Assembly (NCBI RefSeq): GCF_030272615.1
Contig: NC_081408.1
Location: forward strand, 308,584,450 to 308,648,449
Source of the DNA: Cryptomeria japonica
Lineage: Eukaryota > Streptophyta > Pinopsida > Cupressales > Cupressaceae
Length of the DNA stretch: 64,000 nt
Direction: 5' to 3'
This document shows, piece after piece, positions 46,107-58,011 of the stretch. The notes beneath the pieces were generated by a model. That model saw only the letters and a program-made list of their open reading frames with translations. It was not told where the DNA came from and ran no database searches. Made by a program: the position numbers and the translations under genes. Every line of letters starts with the position of its first letter. Positions within the stretch are counted from its first letter, which is position 1.

Positions 46107-47725
46107 TGTGTCTAAGGGGAAAAGTGAGACTAAGTATGGAAACCCTAATCTCACTCTCATACACACTAATGGAATATGAAAGAGCCTAGGGATGCAATTC
46201 ACTTTGGCTACTTCTTATAGGAAAGAGAGAGTCATGGATTACCTCTTAAGGTTTATATTCCTTTGTTGTAAATGAGAGAGAGGAATGATACAAAATGCAT
46301 TTCAACCTAAAGTGCAAGTAAGAAAACACACCCTAATCTGGAAATGTAGAACAAAAAACAATTGATAAACTACTAAAAAGTACAGATTGGGAGGCAAAAT
46401 CAAAGGTACACCTATGTCTGAAATCTGAGCCAAAATGACTGGGACCAGGGTGCCACGCCACTGTCCTGATTCTGCAAGTCTGAAACTGCACCTAAGAGAC
46501 TGGATTCTAGACTCTGCAACCTATTGCACTATCAAATCCTACTAAAAATAGGCAGGACTAGGGCACCATGCTCCTGTCCTAGGGGTTTTTTATGAGTTCT
46601 ACACCCTGGGACAATCTATTTGCACTCTACCAGTCCTAAAACTTCCAGCGACACTCGGATCCGAACCTGTAGCTGAAAAAGAGGGTTTTGGGTAGATATA
46701 TAGGGTTTTGCCTTAGTAAAACCCTTGTTTTGGTGATTTCCACCTCAACAAATAGTCGATAATATACTGAAAATGTATGTGCTAGAACCTTGTGTGTGTG
46801 TGCAAGATCCTAAAATGAAAGCAAACAATCTAGAGCAACCCTAAAGAGTAAACCCTAATTGCTTATAATTGACAAAGTAAATGCTCTAGATCCATGATGC
46901 AAAGGTATCTAAAGCATGATATGAATCAAAATGAAGCTTATATAAAGACATGAAACCATACCCAACCCCAAGGGAGAGGTACAAGCCAATCCCCAGTCGA
47001 TGATCTCCTATTGCTTTTCTATATCTTCAAAATCCCCCAATTGATAAAATGATGCTTGATGAATGTTTGATGGATGAATGTTTATTGTTGTTGAAGACTT
47101 CAAATATATACACTTTCACTGCAAAGAAGGCTCTTTATGCTCCAAAAACCTGCTCTTTGATTCTTAGAAGAAGACCCCTTCAAATGAAGAAAGAGAGCTC
47201 TTAAGTATGAAACCCTAGATCTCAATTTTGTCTTTAGGCTGACCTAGGATTTAAATTTCTCGTCAATCTTTTGGGGTTAAGCATTATTATATCATAGGAT
47301 TATGCTCCCAAAATTTCGAGAAAAAAGTCAAGGACCATGTGCACTTTCAACATGGCCTAACCAACTTTTCACCAAATTTTTGGGGCCATTAGATATGATG
47401 ATATTAGAGCCGATCCCAAAATTATAGTTGATTTCAAGATGTTTTGATATGCTAAATTGGGCCTTAAAGGTTGAAATAAAACATAATTAGGGTTTATGAT
47501 TAAATGATTTATTGAAGGAATAAGATGAAAAGGGGCACTCTTAGGGTAAAGGGCACAACTTTATAACATGTGAAGAGGTGAAATTTGATTTAGATTTAAT
47601 TAAATTAATTAGTTAAATGCTTAAAAGATATTAGAAATGCAAGATGCAAAACACACTAAGGCGAGTGCTAAACTAAGTGTGAAATTGTACCACCCTAGCA
47701 AGGGTGTATAATTTACAACACTACA
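46107..47725 (-). repeat. 3' LTR of element E
   Basis: TGTGTCTAAGG at the left and TTTACAACACTACA at the right are the TG...CA ends. The first 900 bp match 57112-58011. The right edge is followed by GTTAGCTCCCATTTTAGC, on the minus strand a purine tract directly before TGTAGTGTTG. Confidence 0.85.
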
Positions 47726-48315
47726 GTTAGCTCCCATTTTAGCGGTCATATGACACTACGTGCATATGCAAGCTAAACTACATAAAAAGTAAACATCATT
47801 TGAAAAAAAATATATCCATAAGTTGTCGGACGAAGCCCCCAGCGGTATCTACACTACACGGTTAGGACCCAAACCTTACAAAACCACATGTTAGATAAAA
47901 AAATCACTTAATTTTTACCAAGGAAGGTGATGAAATTTGTGGGTAGCTATATGCCCCCTATTTTGGCTTGCTAATTAGTGAGGTGAAACAGGGTACCATG
48001 TTTACCACAGTGAATTGGAATGAAAACCTTGATGAACACATTCACAACAAGGCTCGGTTGTGCATCCAAGTGCTTTATGGAACCGATGTGGAGCAAGAGG
48101 GTGAATTCACGATTCTAACGCCATTGACCATGCGAAATCGGAGCTCTCTAGCTCAAAATATAATAGATTGAAGAAAAAATGCATAAATTAGGGTTTATAA
48201 CTTAAAAGCATAAAATAAAAAAGTGCACAACTCAAATATGAAAGTGACACCTTCATTTGTCACCTTTTGACTTTTCGGCACTTTTCACTAAAGAGGAGCC
48301 TACTTATTCGCCATC
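47726..48315. other. E spacer next to 3' LTR
   Basis: No recognised gene is present. A 67-codon plus-strand frame (47968-48171) without known motifs lies here. The left edge holds the polypurine tract of E on the minus strand. Confidence 0.4.
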
Positions 48316-48396
48316 ATGCCTCGACGCCGACCTGAGCAACCTATGCGGATGGAGATCCTACACCGGTCCATACTCGTCGACCGACCCTTGGATGAG

Positions 48397-48733
48397 GTGA
48401 GTTGACTTGTCATAGACCCATCTTTGAATTTTCATTTTTGTATTGAATTTGATGTTTGAATGATGTCATCGCCAAGATCATGCTCGTCCCCCTTGTTTGG
48501 GCACCATGGTCTTTTAGGGCGCCATGGTCCTCCATGGGTGCCCTGGTCCCATGAGGGCGCCTTGGTCCTCCATGGGTGCTCTGGTCCCAAGGGGGTGCCC
48601 TGGTCCTTGTTCGGGGCAGCTAAAGGGTGCATGGGATTAGGCATCAAACTGATAGAATAGATTGATGATGTCTTTATGTTGGATGATTATGATTGATGAT
48701 GGATTACTGATGATTTGATGTTTCAATTTGTAG
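48397..48733 (+). other. Putative intron 1 of the PMD remnant
   Basis: The intron begins GTGAGT after a phase-0 codon and ends CAATTTGTAG. Removing it joins exon 1 to the PMD frame in phase. The inner sequence includes GC-rich phrases with repeated GGTCCTCCATGGGTGC-like units. Confidence 0.5.
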
Positions 48734-50259
48734 ATTATTCCATACATTCATGAGCACAGTGTTGGTCACACGTGTCGGAGCCTTTGAAAAAAGATTTCAA
48801 GGCTTACCCCAGAGGAGAGAGAGTTGTTGCACGTTGTAGGCTTGTGGTACGTGATGACTATGCCTGCCATCAAGTTTTATTCTACGATGTTGATGGCATT
48901 GATGGAGAGGTGGGATGTAGATACCTCGACATTCCTCCTACATGTGGGGGAGATGACAGTTACCCATGAGGTTGTATATTGTATTTTTCACCTTCCCATT
49001 AGGGGAGAGACTGTGAGATATTGAGTTGGTCGCTCTACTATCGAGTACAAGAGGGAGCAAGTCTACTACATAGGGATATTGATGTCCGATGAGATGAGGG
49101 GCTGCATCATGGTCATTTGGCTCCTACACCCTACTGACGAGGTTCAAGTGGTGAGGCAACCATTGCATTAGTCATGTGCCCTAATGGGCATGGTACCCAC
49201 ATGCATGGAGGTCTCACCTACATGATTAGGGCCATGGAGAGACATCACAGAGTATACTCTTGGGGTTGGAGCATGCTTGCACATCCCTATCATGACCTTG
49301 GAGAGTATGTGTTTGGATAGGGGTGTAGTCTGATGACCTGCACACTACTATAGGTGTGGATGTTAGAGCACATTACATGCACTAGGCTTGTCGGAGTCCC
49401 TACAAACTTAGTTCCAAATCATCCTAGAGTATTTGCTTATCCACCTACCTGTGAGTGGCAGTTCAGGGATCTATTGCACTAGATATTGAGTCTGGATATA
49501 TTGACAACAGGTATGATCATATGGAGACCTGACCTCGGGATGTATATGTGGGCAAGGGTACACAGGCAGTTATTTTGCATGTAGAGTAACCGTCTATTGG
49601 AGGGATGATATAGTCACATAGTCGTTCCTTTCTACTTCAATCAAGTCTAGCGGTAGTTTGGGTTCGAGTAGTGTGTTCCTACTAATGTGCCTGTTTACAT
49701 CCAATGCTCATGCATGACTCCTACCCTGGGAGCTATTCTGAGGCCTACGAGCGATGAGATTGACATAACAAATTCAAATAGATCGGATCGACATGTTGAG
49801 ACAAATTATAGAGATGATGTGGGTGCGCACTGGCGGTACAACTCATGGTGGGGGAGGAATTACCCTGGAGCCATCTTTCCAGCATACTATCCTAGAGGGA
49901 ATCTCGAACCATGGAGACAGACGGGCGACGAGGAGGGACCTGATACATCTGAGGAGGGCACAAATGATCAAGCTGACGATGATGATCCTAATTCAGGAGA
50001 GGGAGATCAGGATGAATATGATGAGGAGGATGGAGAAGAGGATGAGGACGATGCAGTTCCTCATATTCTGGGGATGACACCATAGCACTAGATCCATCGA
50101 GCCTCCCATTGCAGGTGGAGGACCCTATAAGGGGCCTTGATTCTAGTCCCCACCAGCCCATGCCTATTGTGCAAAGATAGTATGAGTGCGGAGAGTCTAG
50201 TGGGTTTGAGTATCAGGCAGTTCCTCTCCATGATCCCTACTGGCAAGAAGGAGATCCAG

Positions 50260-50357
50260 GTAAGGTATTTTATGATTATCTAATTTATGCATCTTACTTT
50301 CTTAGATTTGATGAAATAGAATGTTATTGATGAAAACTTCTTTGTTTCTCTCTGTAG
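50260..50357 (+). other. Putative intron 2 of the PMD remnant
   Basis: The 98-bp segment starts GTAAGG and ends in a T-rich tract plus CTGTAG. The coding pattern, with a coiled-coil C-terminus, resumes right after it. Confidence 0.45.
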
Positions 50358-50758
50358 CTAGCGTCCAGGAATGGCGCTTCCTTATCCAACATGCAATGAC
50401 AAACCTCACCATGTATGCACACATCCCCAGTTCCTTGCAGATAGCACATAGATCACAGGGAAGGCCAGGACGACATGAGGACCTATTCACCCCCATTTGA
50501 ATGGAGATGGAGGTCTGACGAGATACAGAGAGATCCTTGCAAGAGAGATTACAACAAATAGAGCATGATCTAGCAGTGTCTCAGACAGAGGAAGCCACAT
50601 ACCGCGAGATTAAGATGGAGAGGGATCGCAAGACCTCCTTGTGGAGTCACTCGCATTCTATATCACAATACACGCCCATGGGCCCACCCCCACAACCAAA
50701 TCAGAAGGGGACATCTAGTCACCATCCTCCAGCTACTAGTCCTAGGGATAGGAGATGA

Positions 50759-51380
50759 CTCTGCTTTATTAGGAAAGCATTTTTGTTGATGTATATGTCA
50801 CTCATGGATATATATGTATTTATGCCCATGTTATATCTCAAACATGTTATTTTAATACTTAAACAATGTATGCATTGCTTAGATTAAAAGTAACACATTT
50901 GGTGATGAACATGTATGTCATATTTAATTTCCATGTGATTGATTTCTCAATGCTTCGTGATTAAATCGATACATGTGTGATTTAATTAAATAACTAAGTA
51001 TTTAATTAAATGCTGCTTTGTTGATGTAGAAGAAAAATGTGTTGAGTTTAAGAACTCTATGACTAATGTGATTTAATTAACTCTAATGAAACACAACATG
51101 ATATAACCCTACTTAACACATAAGAAACTGTATAACATGCTAGCACATATAAAATGTAAATCTGTTATAATTTACATAAATGAATCCAAGACAAACAATA
51201 AAGTAAAGAAACATGCTTGTCAAGAACGAAGTAATGCAAACTAAACAATACAATATCATTAAATACCACATACTTTAATGAAGATATGCTAACACATTAC
51301 CCAAGTTTGAAGAAATAAAAGGTACAAAGAGACAAAAGATAAACTATAAAGAGAGAACGAGAGAGAAAGAGAGATAGAGA
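50759..51380. other. E spacer between PMD and pol ends
   Basis: The spacer is AT-rich and noncoding, with a GA-rich run at about 51352-51380. It separates the 3' ends of two convergent coding remnants (PMD plus strand, pol minus strand), about 620 bp. Confidence 0.5.
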
Positions 51381-52850
51381 CTAGGCATAGTATCTATGAA
51401 GGTGCATAGCAGTTATAGGTTCCTTGAGAGGCGTACCTTCCACGTCTGCTCTCTTATAAGCACCTGATCCATAGACTTCGATAACAATGTATGGTCCAAG
51501 CCAATTAGGGCTAAATTTTGCTTTCTCCTCATGTAAAGCATTCACATTGCACTGATTTTCATAAAGCACTAGATCGCCCACTGAAAAGGAACATGAAATG
51601 GCTTTATCATTATATCTTCGTTGTAAAGTTTTATGATACTCTTGGATATGTTCGAGAGCGTTTATACGTCATTCATCGAGCATCTCAATTTGTTGAAGTC
51701 TTTGTTCTCTATAGGAATCATCATCCACTATACTCCTAAGAGAAACTCTCAAAGAAGGAATTTCTAACTCCAAAGTCATAATGGCATCAACGCCATAAAC
51801 AAGATTATAAGGGGTACAACTCGTAGCAACACGTACACTGGATTGATAGGCCTAGAGAGCATAGGTTAATTGAGTATGCCAATCTTTACCATGCTTGTTT
51901 ACAGTTTTTCAAAGAATCTGTTCAACTATCCTTTTAGAAAATTCGACTTGACCATTTGATTGAGGATAGTAGGGTGTAGAAAATTTATGTTAAATATGAA
52001 ATTTCTTGAGGAACTTCTTCACATCCTTACTTTTAAATGACGTTCCATTATCTGAAACTAAGGCAAAAGGTATTCCAAATCATGAACTAATGTTTTCTAA
52101 GATGAATTGAGAAATTACCTCAACGGTAGTGGATCGAAGGGGAACTACTCCACCCACTTCGTAAAGTAATCAGTTGCAGTGATGACAAAAGTATATCCTT
52201 GGGATGAAGGAGGATATATTTTACCAATGAGATCCAAACCCCATGTAGAAAAGGGCCAAGTTGCTACTTGAGATCGAAGCTCTTGGGCCGGAGCATGGAT
52301 CAAATTGCTATGCTGCTGACATTTCTTAACAAACGCAAAGGAATCCTTTTCCATAGTTTGCCAATAATATCCAATTCGAAGCAATCTTTGAACTAAGGAC
52401 CTGCTCCCAAAATGCCCCACGCAAGCGCCCGAGTGTGCTTCCTCAAGAGAAATAGGGATTTTAGCTTTGTTAAGACATCGAAGGAGAAGACCATTATAAC
52501 CCCTTCTATAAAGAACATTAGAAATGATATTGTATCTAGCAGCCAACTTGCGAATCCTAGCCCTAGTATTCTTGTTCGTAGAGTTGGGAAAGGTACCATC
52601 ACTCAAATATCTCATGATATGAGAGTACCATTTGTTAGAATCTATAATGTAACAATATGCCACATCACTAGGATTATCAACAATAGTCGAGGTAGTGAGG
52701 TTGTGGATAGTAAATTTAAGATATACCAAGGGATCCTCTAAAGATACAAGGGACGCTACACATGCCATTGCATAAACATATCAATTATCTTTGTGAGGAA
52801 CATGCTCCATGGTATACGAATCAAATCTTTGCAACAAGGATATAGCTAGA
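51381..52850 (-). pseudogene. Element E integrase
   Basis: On the minus strand a zinc-binding region comes first (H-S-G-A-C-V-G-H-F then V-K-K-C-Q-Q-H), in which the usual C-x-x-C is shortened so the second Cys is lost. The core follows, with W-G-L-D-L-I-G-K (first Asp) and T-D-Y-F-T-K-W-V-E. Then, after frameshifts near 52140, come S-N-G-Q-V and a C-terminal P-N-W-L-G-P-Y-I-V-I-E-V, the barrel domain that in Tat elements lacks a chromodomain. Integrase inserts the cDNA. Several stops and frameshifts make this copy inactive. Confidence 0.85.
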
Positions 52851-52873
52851 TCTCTATATTGTGATAATTTGTC

Positions 52874-53413
52874 TTACTTAGCTTGATAAACTCTCGTCAC
52901 TTGTCTTATGATTAATTGAGAATCTCCATAGATATGTAGATGTTTTATATTTAATGCTAAGGCTGCTTTAATTCCAGCTATAAGAGCCTTATATTCAACA
53001 ATGTTGTTGGTACATAATAAATTGAGATAAATTGATAAGGGGATAGGCTTCTTTTTAGGATAAAGTAAGACTACCCCTGCCCCCAATCCTGTACGACATC
53101 TAGAGCCATCAAAATATAATTCCAAAATATCATCAATCTCAACAAAGAAAATGTATTCATCGAGAAAGGACTCTGAATTAGGTAGGGAGAAGGGTGAAGG
53201 AGCCTCAACTAAGTGGTCAGTCAATGCTTGTCCCTTTATTGCCTTCTGTGAGACAAACTTAAGGTCAAACTCAGACAACATCATAACCCACTTAGTTGAG
53301 TGTCCTGAAAGATCAACTTTAGATAAAAGATGCTTGAGAGGATCAAATTTAGTGATAACATGGACTTCAACATTCAAAAGGTAATGCCTTAATTTTTGGG
53401 TTGCAAATACCAA
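52874..53413 (-). pseudogene. Element E RNase H end and second (archaeal-type) RNase H
   Basis: The first part finishes the ordinary RNase H and connection (L-R-H-Y-L-L-N, then H-S-T-K-W-V-M-M-L-S-E-F-D). It is followed by a second RNase H with L-Y-F-D-G-S (near 53110), G-A-G-V-V-L, N-N-I-V-E-Y-K-A-L-I and Y-G-D-S-Q-L-I, so three of the catalytic acids D, E and D are kept. Acquisition of this extra domain between RNase H and integrase is the defining trait of Tat-lineage elements. Confidence 0.9.
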
Positions 53414-53422
53414 AGCAAGGCA

Positions 53423-55123
53423 CTACCTTTCTATCGCAGAATATCGGACTGCATAATCAAGTAGAGTACGACTTATATAATAAACCAGACATTCTCTACC
53501 ATCCTTATCATGTTGTGCCAACAAGGTTGCAAGAGCATGAAGGGAAGCAATTGTGTATAAGAAAAAGAGTTTAGAAGGGTCAGTGAGTTGAAGAACAGGA
53601 GGATTGGCCAAATAATTTTTCAGGTCTTCAAATGCTTGACGATAATCCTCATTCCATTGGAAGGTGATATTATTTTTAAGCAATTGAGTAAAAGGAAAGG
53701 TACGATCCACAAGATGAGATACAAACCTATGAATAGCTTGAATATTTCCTTGCAAACTTTTGAGTTGGGAGAAATTTTTAGGAGGCAACATGTTAACAAT
53801 GACATCTATCTTTTTCGTATCCACCTCAATTCCACGATGTGAAACTATGAATCCTAATAGTTTTCCACTATCCAAACCAAAAACACATTTTTGGGGATTC
53901 AAGCGCATGTTATACTTACGAATTCTCTCAAAGACCTGATGAAGGATCTTGACATGATATGTGCGAAGAACAGATTTAGCGAAGATATCATCAATGTAAT
54001 CTTCTAAGGTTTTATGCATGTAATCATGAAAGATAAGAGTCATAGAATGTTGATAGGTTGAGCTTGCATTTTTCAATCCAAAAGACATCATAACCCAACA
54101 AAATGTGCCCCAAGGGGTGGTGAAAGCATTTTTGTATTGATCTTAAGGATTAATGAAGAGTTGATTATATCCAAAGAAACCATCCATGAAGGATAATAAG
54201 GCATGACCTGCTACGGAATCCACTATCATATTGATATTCAGGAGAGGGAAATCATCTTTTAAAGAGGCTTTGTTTAGATCATGAAAGACCATACACATCC
54301 TAATATTATTATCAGACTTAGCTATAACCACAATGTTTGAAATCCATGGGGAATAATCGATAGGATGAATGAATCCAACATCCAACAATTTTTCAATCTC
54401 AGCTTTAACAAGTAATGCCACTTTAGGGTGAATCTTTCGAATCTTTTGCTTCATAGGTTTAGCATTAGGAATTAGGACAATGTTATGAGTCACAATCTTA
54501 GGATCTATGCCAGGCATGTCATAGTATATCCAAGCAAAGATTTCAGGAAATTCAAGTAATGACTTAGAATATTGTTTTTGCTTTTCTTCATCAAGACATT
54601 TCCCTATCTTAATGATTTTATCTTCAACACAAGGATCTATCATGATATCAATATTGTCACTTATTAGGAGATTTCTTTGTTGAGGAGATTCTTTTAACTG
54701 AGTAAATTCTTTAATTATCTCATTGTTATTTCTTTCTTTTCCAAAGTAAGCTTCCGCATTTAGACAATAGGGAAAGCCACGGTTATGGTGACAATGAGGA
54801 AGGTTGTCATAAGCTCCTAATAATTTGGCTATGGAATCATCTTTAGGAAAACCATCCAAAGCAAGGACACTAGAAGAGTCACAATCAATATACTCTGGAT
54901 GTTTTATTGAGAGAGAAGTGGAAATGACATTAGCACTAATTGATGGTCTCTTAAAGGCTTTAGTATGCTTAAAAGGATCGTAACCAAGCCCAAATGTCAT
55001 ATCATGAAAGTTATTTTCCAAGGGAACTTTTATCCCTTGTTCTTGAGCACAACATCCATTACCATTATACCCAAACCTAGCTAGGATGTGAAATCGAGGA
55101 CCATAAAGGTTAGCCATTTCCAA
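53423..55123 (-). pseudogene. Element E reverse transcriptase
   Basis: The frame starts in a linker (54990-54700) and covers an RT with P-K-I-V-T-H near 54490, the fingers block near 54400-54250, M-S-F-G-L-K-N-A near 54085 and the intact catalytic box Y-I-D-D at 53998-53987. The thumb and start of RNase H follow (A-T-L-L-A-Q-H-D). A stop lies near 54140 and another near 53420. Length and order match Tat RTs. Confidence 0.9.
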
Positions 55124-55339
55124 GAGAGAAGGAAGATTTTCATAAAGTGAAAAGTCAAAGTCCTCTAGGTCAGAAACTAAGGGAGATGAAGTCTAGGAAG
55201 CCACCACAAAGTTATTACTCAATGGATTAGACAAAGTGGATTGCTTTTTAGGTTCTTCTTCTTCCTTCTTGTCTTCAACCTTAGGTTCTCTAGGGGGGAT
55301 TTTATATTCCCCTACGAAGGTAGGATTAAAATCAAGGGA

Positions 55340-56940
55340 TCACCAATCGTCTTCTGCAAGAACCTTTTCAAGAGAGAAAGTGTCCTTAAAAGTAGGTTCA
55401 GGTTGAGAATACTCTTCCTCAAGAATTTTGGGTCCACTTGACGAAGAAATAGGATATTGGTTTGATGAAGTGGACACACTAGAAGCTTTAGAGGAATCAT
55501 CTAAGATGGTTGAGGAAGAACCAATTGAAGAGGATTTGGAAGTTGATGTCTGCAGACAAGCTTGGAGATTTGTGTCACCTAGCAGGGTATATGTCTTGTT
55601 GTTGTCAATGAACTTAACTTGCCTATGTAATGTAGAGGGGACAACTTGCATGCTATGAATCCAAGGTCTCCCTCGTAACAAGTTGTATGCTAATTCTCTG
55701 GACATGACATGGATAGGTGTGGGTAAAGTAGCAAGACCTACCTTAGCATGCGAGGTGATAATACCTAATGAAGATTTAGAAACATTATCAAAGCCTCAGA
55801 TAGTGAGAGAATCAGGCTTAATAAGAGATGTATCGACATTGATCTTACGCAACAAGTTAATGCTACAAACATTAAGGCCAAAACCATTATCCACTACTGT
55901 TTGTCATATCACACTATCATTTATAATCACCACAATCATTAAGGGATCATATTGATGTTGAATTTCACTAGTGGGTAGTTCATTTTGTGTAAACACAATT
56001 TGAGCCTTAGGAGTTGTGATAGAATTAATCAAGGAAGCCATACTATTAGATGTCATTGTGGGTGGGACATTCAATGTTTTAAAGCCATCTTGTAGCAACC
56101 CATGATGAGTTGAGGAAGTTTGAATCAAATACCAAAGGGATATCTTGGCAGGAGTGGCTTTAAGTTGTTCAACAAGATCATATTCCTTATCAAGAGTTTG
56201 CGAAATGTGAGGTGCTTGAGGAAGAATAGGTTGAGGATCAGGAAGAGAAGTTGGGACAACCGGAAAAAGATTAGGTCGCTTATTGTTACTTTTGTTATAG
56301 GTATGCGAAATCACATTATAAATCTCCTTAGTTAATTGTTTAGCATAGCTATAAGGACTCTTAGTGAGATTTCCTCCTTGCACAATAATGATAAGTTTGT
56401 TTGGAGTGCTAAAGGAATCATGACTATATCCCCCTTGAACTGTGAAAAGGGGTTGATTAGAAAGAGGTGAGGCTAGATAAGCACCTTGGACCATAAAAAG
56501 AGGTTTACTATGTTCATTCACATTGATCATGTTGATTAACCTTTTAGATGTATTGTTTTTATTTGGAGGTTTAGGTAAAGACATAAAGTCATCAAGGGCA
56601 TCGTCCAATAAAGCATGGTCATAGTGATTGAAATACTTATATTTGGACTCAAAAGGAGACATAACCTCATAAAGGGAATTGTGAAGGTCAACCATGTCAT
56701 TAGATTTAGTGGAGTAGTTGATAGTAATGTACCCATGAGAGGAATCCTTCAACTTATCTTCTCATCACCACGAAATGGCATAGTAACAAGGTTGATTAGT
56801 TTTTGGAAAAATGAGGGTTTAGAAGGCTTAGGGTTCAAAAACTCATAAAGAGCTTCATCTAGTTCATCCTTAATAAACTCATAATCAACAAAATTTCATA
56901 CATCATCAAAATCATGAACATCTTGCAAATAAATCTGACA
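55340..56940 (-). pseudogene. Element E pre-protease region and protease
   Basis: The minus strand from about 56940 starts with an acidic, low-similarity region (D-V-H-D-F-D-D-V) with repeats of the type F-M-V-Q-G-A-Y, F-T-V-Q-G-G-Y and I-I-V-Q-G-G-N (three V-Q-G units, 56500-56370). It then runs through the conserved block E-Q-L-K-A-T-P-A-K-I-S-L-W (56180-56140) to the aspartic protease V-D-N-G (D-N-G at 55891-55883) and its flap-side I-H-S-M-Q-V-V-P-S-T. D-N-G instead of D-S/T-G is usual in Tat elements. Stops and a frameshift near 55710-55910 break it. No gag precedes it: the start is about 170 bp from the 5' LTR edge. Confidence 0.8.
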
Positions 56941-57111
56941 TTTTGAAATGAAATTTAAACACACAATGCAAGCAAATAAAGAGAAATCTCTCTTCTTCTT
57001 TTTTATTTTCTTGAATTTTTGTTTATAAAGAAAAATGAAAAGATACCAAATCTAGATCTAACAATGCAATGTAATTAAAATGCAATTGGATTCATGCCAG
57101 GTTCACCTGAA

Positions 57112-58011
57112 TGTGTAAGAGGAAAAGTGAGACTAAGTATGGAAACCCTAATCCCACCCTCATACACACTAATGGGATACGAAAGAGCCTAGGAAGGTAA
57201 CACACTTCGACTACTTTGTATGGGAAAGAGAGAGTCATGGATTACCTCTTAGGGTTTCTATTCCTTTGATGTAAATGAGAGAGAAGAATGATACAAAATG
57301 CAATTTAACCTAAAGTGCAAGTAAGCAAACACACCCTAATCTGGAAATGCAGAACATAAAAAAATTGATAAACTGTTGAAAAGTACAAATTAGGAGGCAA
57401 AATCAGAGGTGCACCTGTGTCTAAAATTTGAGCCAAAATGACTGCGACTAGGGTGTCACACCACTGTCCTGATTCTACAAGTCTGAAGCTGCACCTTAAA
57501 GACTGGGTTCTGGACTCTGCAACCTGTTGCACTGTCAAATCCTACTAAAAACAAGCAGGACTAGGGTACCACACCCTTGTCTTAGGGGTTTCTAATGAGT
57601 TTTTCACCCTAAGACAGTCTCTGTGTGTTGTGTCGGTCATGAAACTTCCAGTGACACTCGGATTTGAACTTGTACCTATAGCTGAAAAAGAGGGTTTTGG
57701 GTGGCTATATAGGGTTTTTCCTTAGTTAAACCCCTATTTTGGTGATTTCTACCTCAAAAAAATAGCTGCTAATGTACTCAAAATATGTGTTCTAGAACCT
57801 TGTGTGTGTGCAAGATCCTAAAATGAAAGCAAACAATCTAGAGCAACACTAAAGAGTAAACCCTAATTGCTTATAATTGACAAAGTAAATGCTCTAAATC
57901 CATGATGAAAAAAAATCTAAAGCATGAATATGAATCAAAATGAAGCTTATATAAAGACATGAAAACAACATGAAACCATACCCAACCCCAAGGGAGAGGT
58001 ACAAGCCAATC
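57112..58011 (-). repeat. 5' LTR of element E, truncated
   Basis: The first 900 bp match the left LTR (46107 onward). The match stops at ACAAGCCAATC (58011), after which copia B pol sequence begins. The missing part corresponds to about 46992-47725 of the left LTR. Confidence 0.85.

Larger units (their letters stand above)
48316..50758 (+). pseudogene. Plant mobile domain (PMD/MAIN-like) gene remnant, antisense in E
   Basis: The gene structure shows three exons. Exon 1 is 48316-48396 (ATG, MPRRRPEQPMRME...). An intron follows, 48397-48733 (GTGAGT...TTTGTAG). Exon 2 starts at 48734 and, near 48850-49010, encodes the PMD hallmark A-L-M-E-R-W-D-V-D-T-S-T-F then V-G-E-M-T-V-T then L-P-I-R-G-E. 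A Tyr/Asp-rich acidic tail follows (49690-50085). A second intron is 50260-50357 (GTAAGG...CTGTAG), and exon 3 is a short coiled coil plus proline-rich end. Frame breaks include TGA at 48785, TGA near 49022 and several frameshifts. PMD proteins act in gene and transposon silencing in plants and are also carried by transposons. It lies between E's pol and 3' LTR, opposite to E's transcript. Confidence 0.75.
46107..58011 (-). mobile_element. Tat-lineage Ty3-gypsy element E
   Basis: The left (3') LTR is 46107-47725, the polypurine side is 47726-47743, an antisense PMD gene remnant is 48316-50758, the pol remnant is 56940-51381 (minus) and the right (5') LTR is 57112-58011, truncated. The presence of a second RNase H of archaeal type and the DNG protease motif place it in the Tat lineage. 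No Retrotrans_gag domain is visible between the 5' LTR and protease. The left LTR is 1619 bp; the right one lacks its last 700 bp because of a deletion that also removed copia B sequence. LTR copies differ at roughly 10% of positions by eye, so the insertion is old. Confidence 0.85.

Noticed and set aside
48460-48660. G/H/P-rich 66-codon frame as a gene
   Set aside because: It lies in the putative first intron of the PMD remnant and consists of imperfect repeats of one short phrase.
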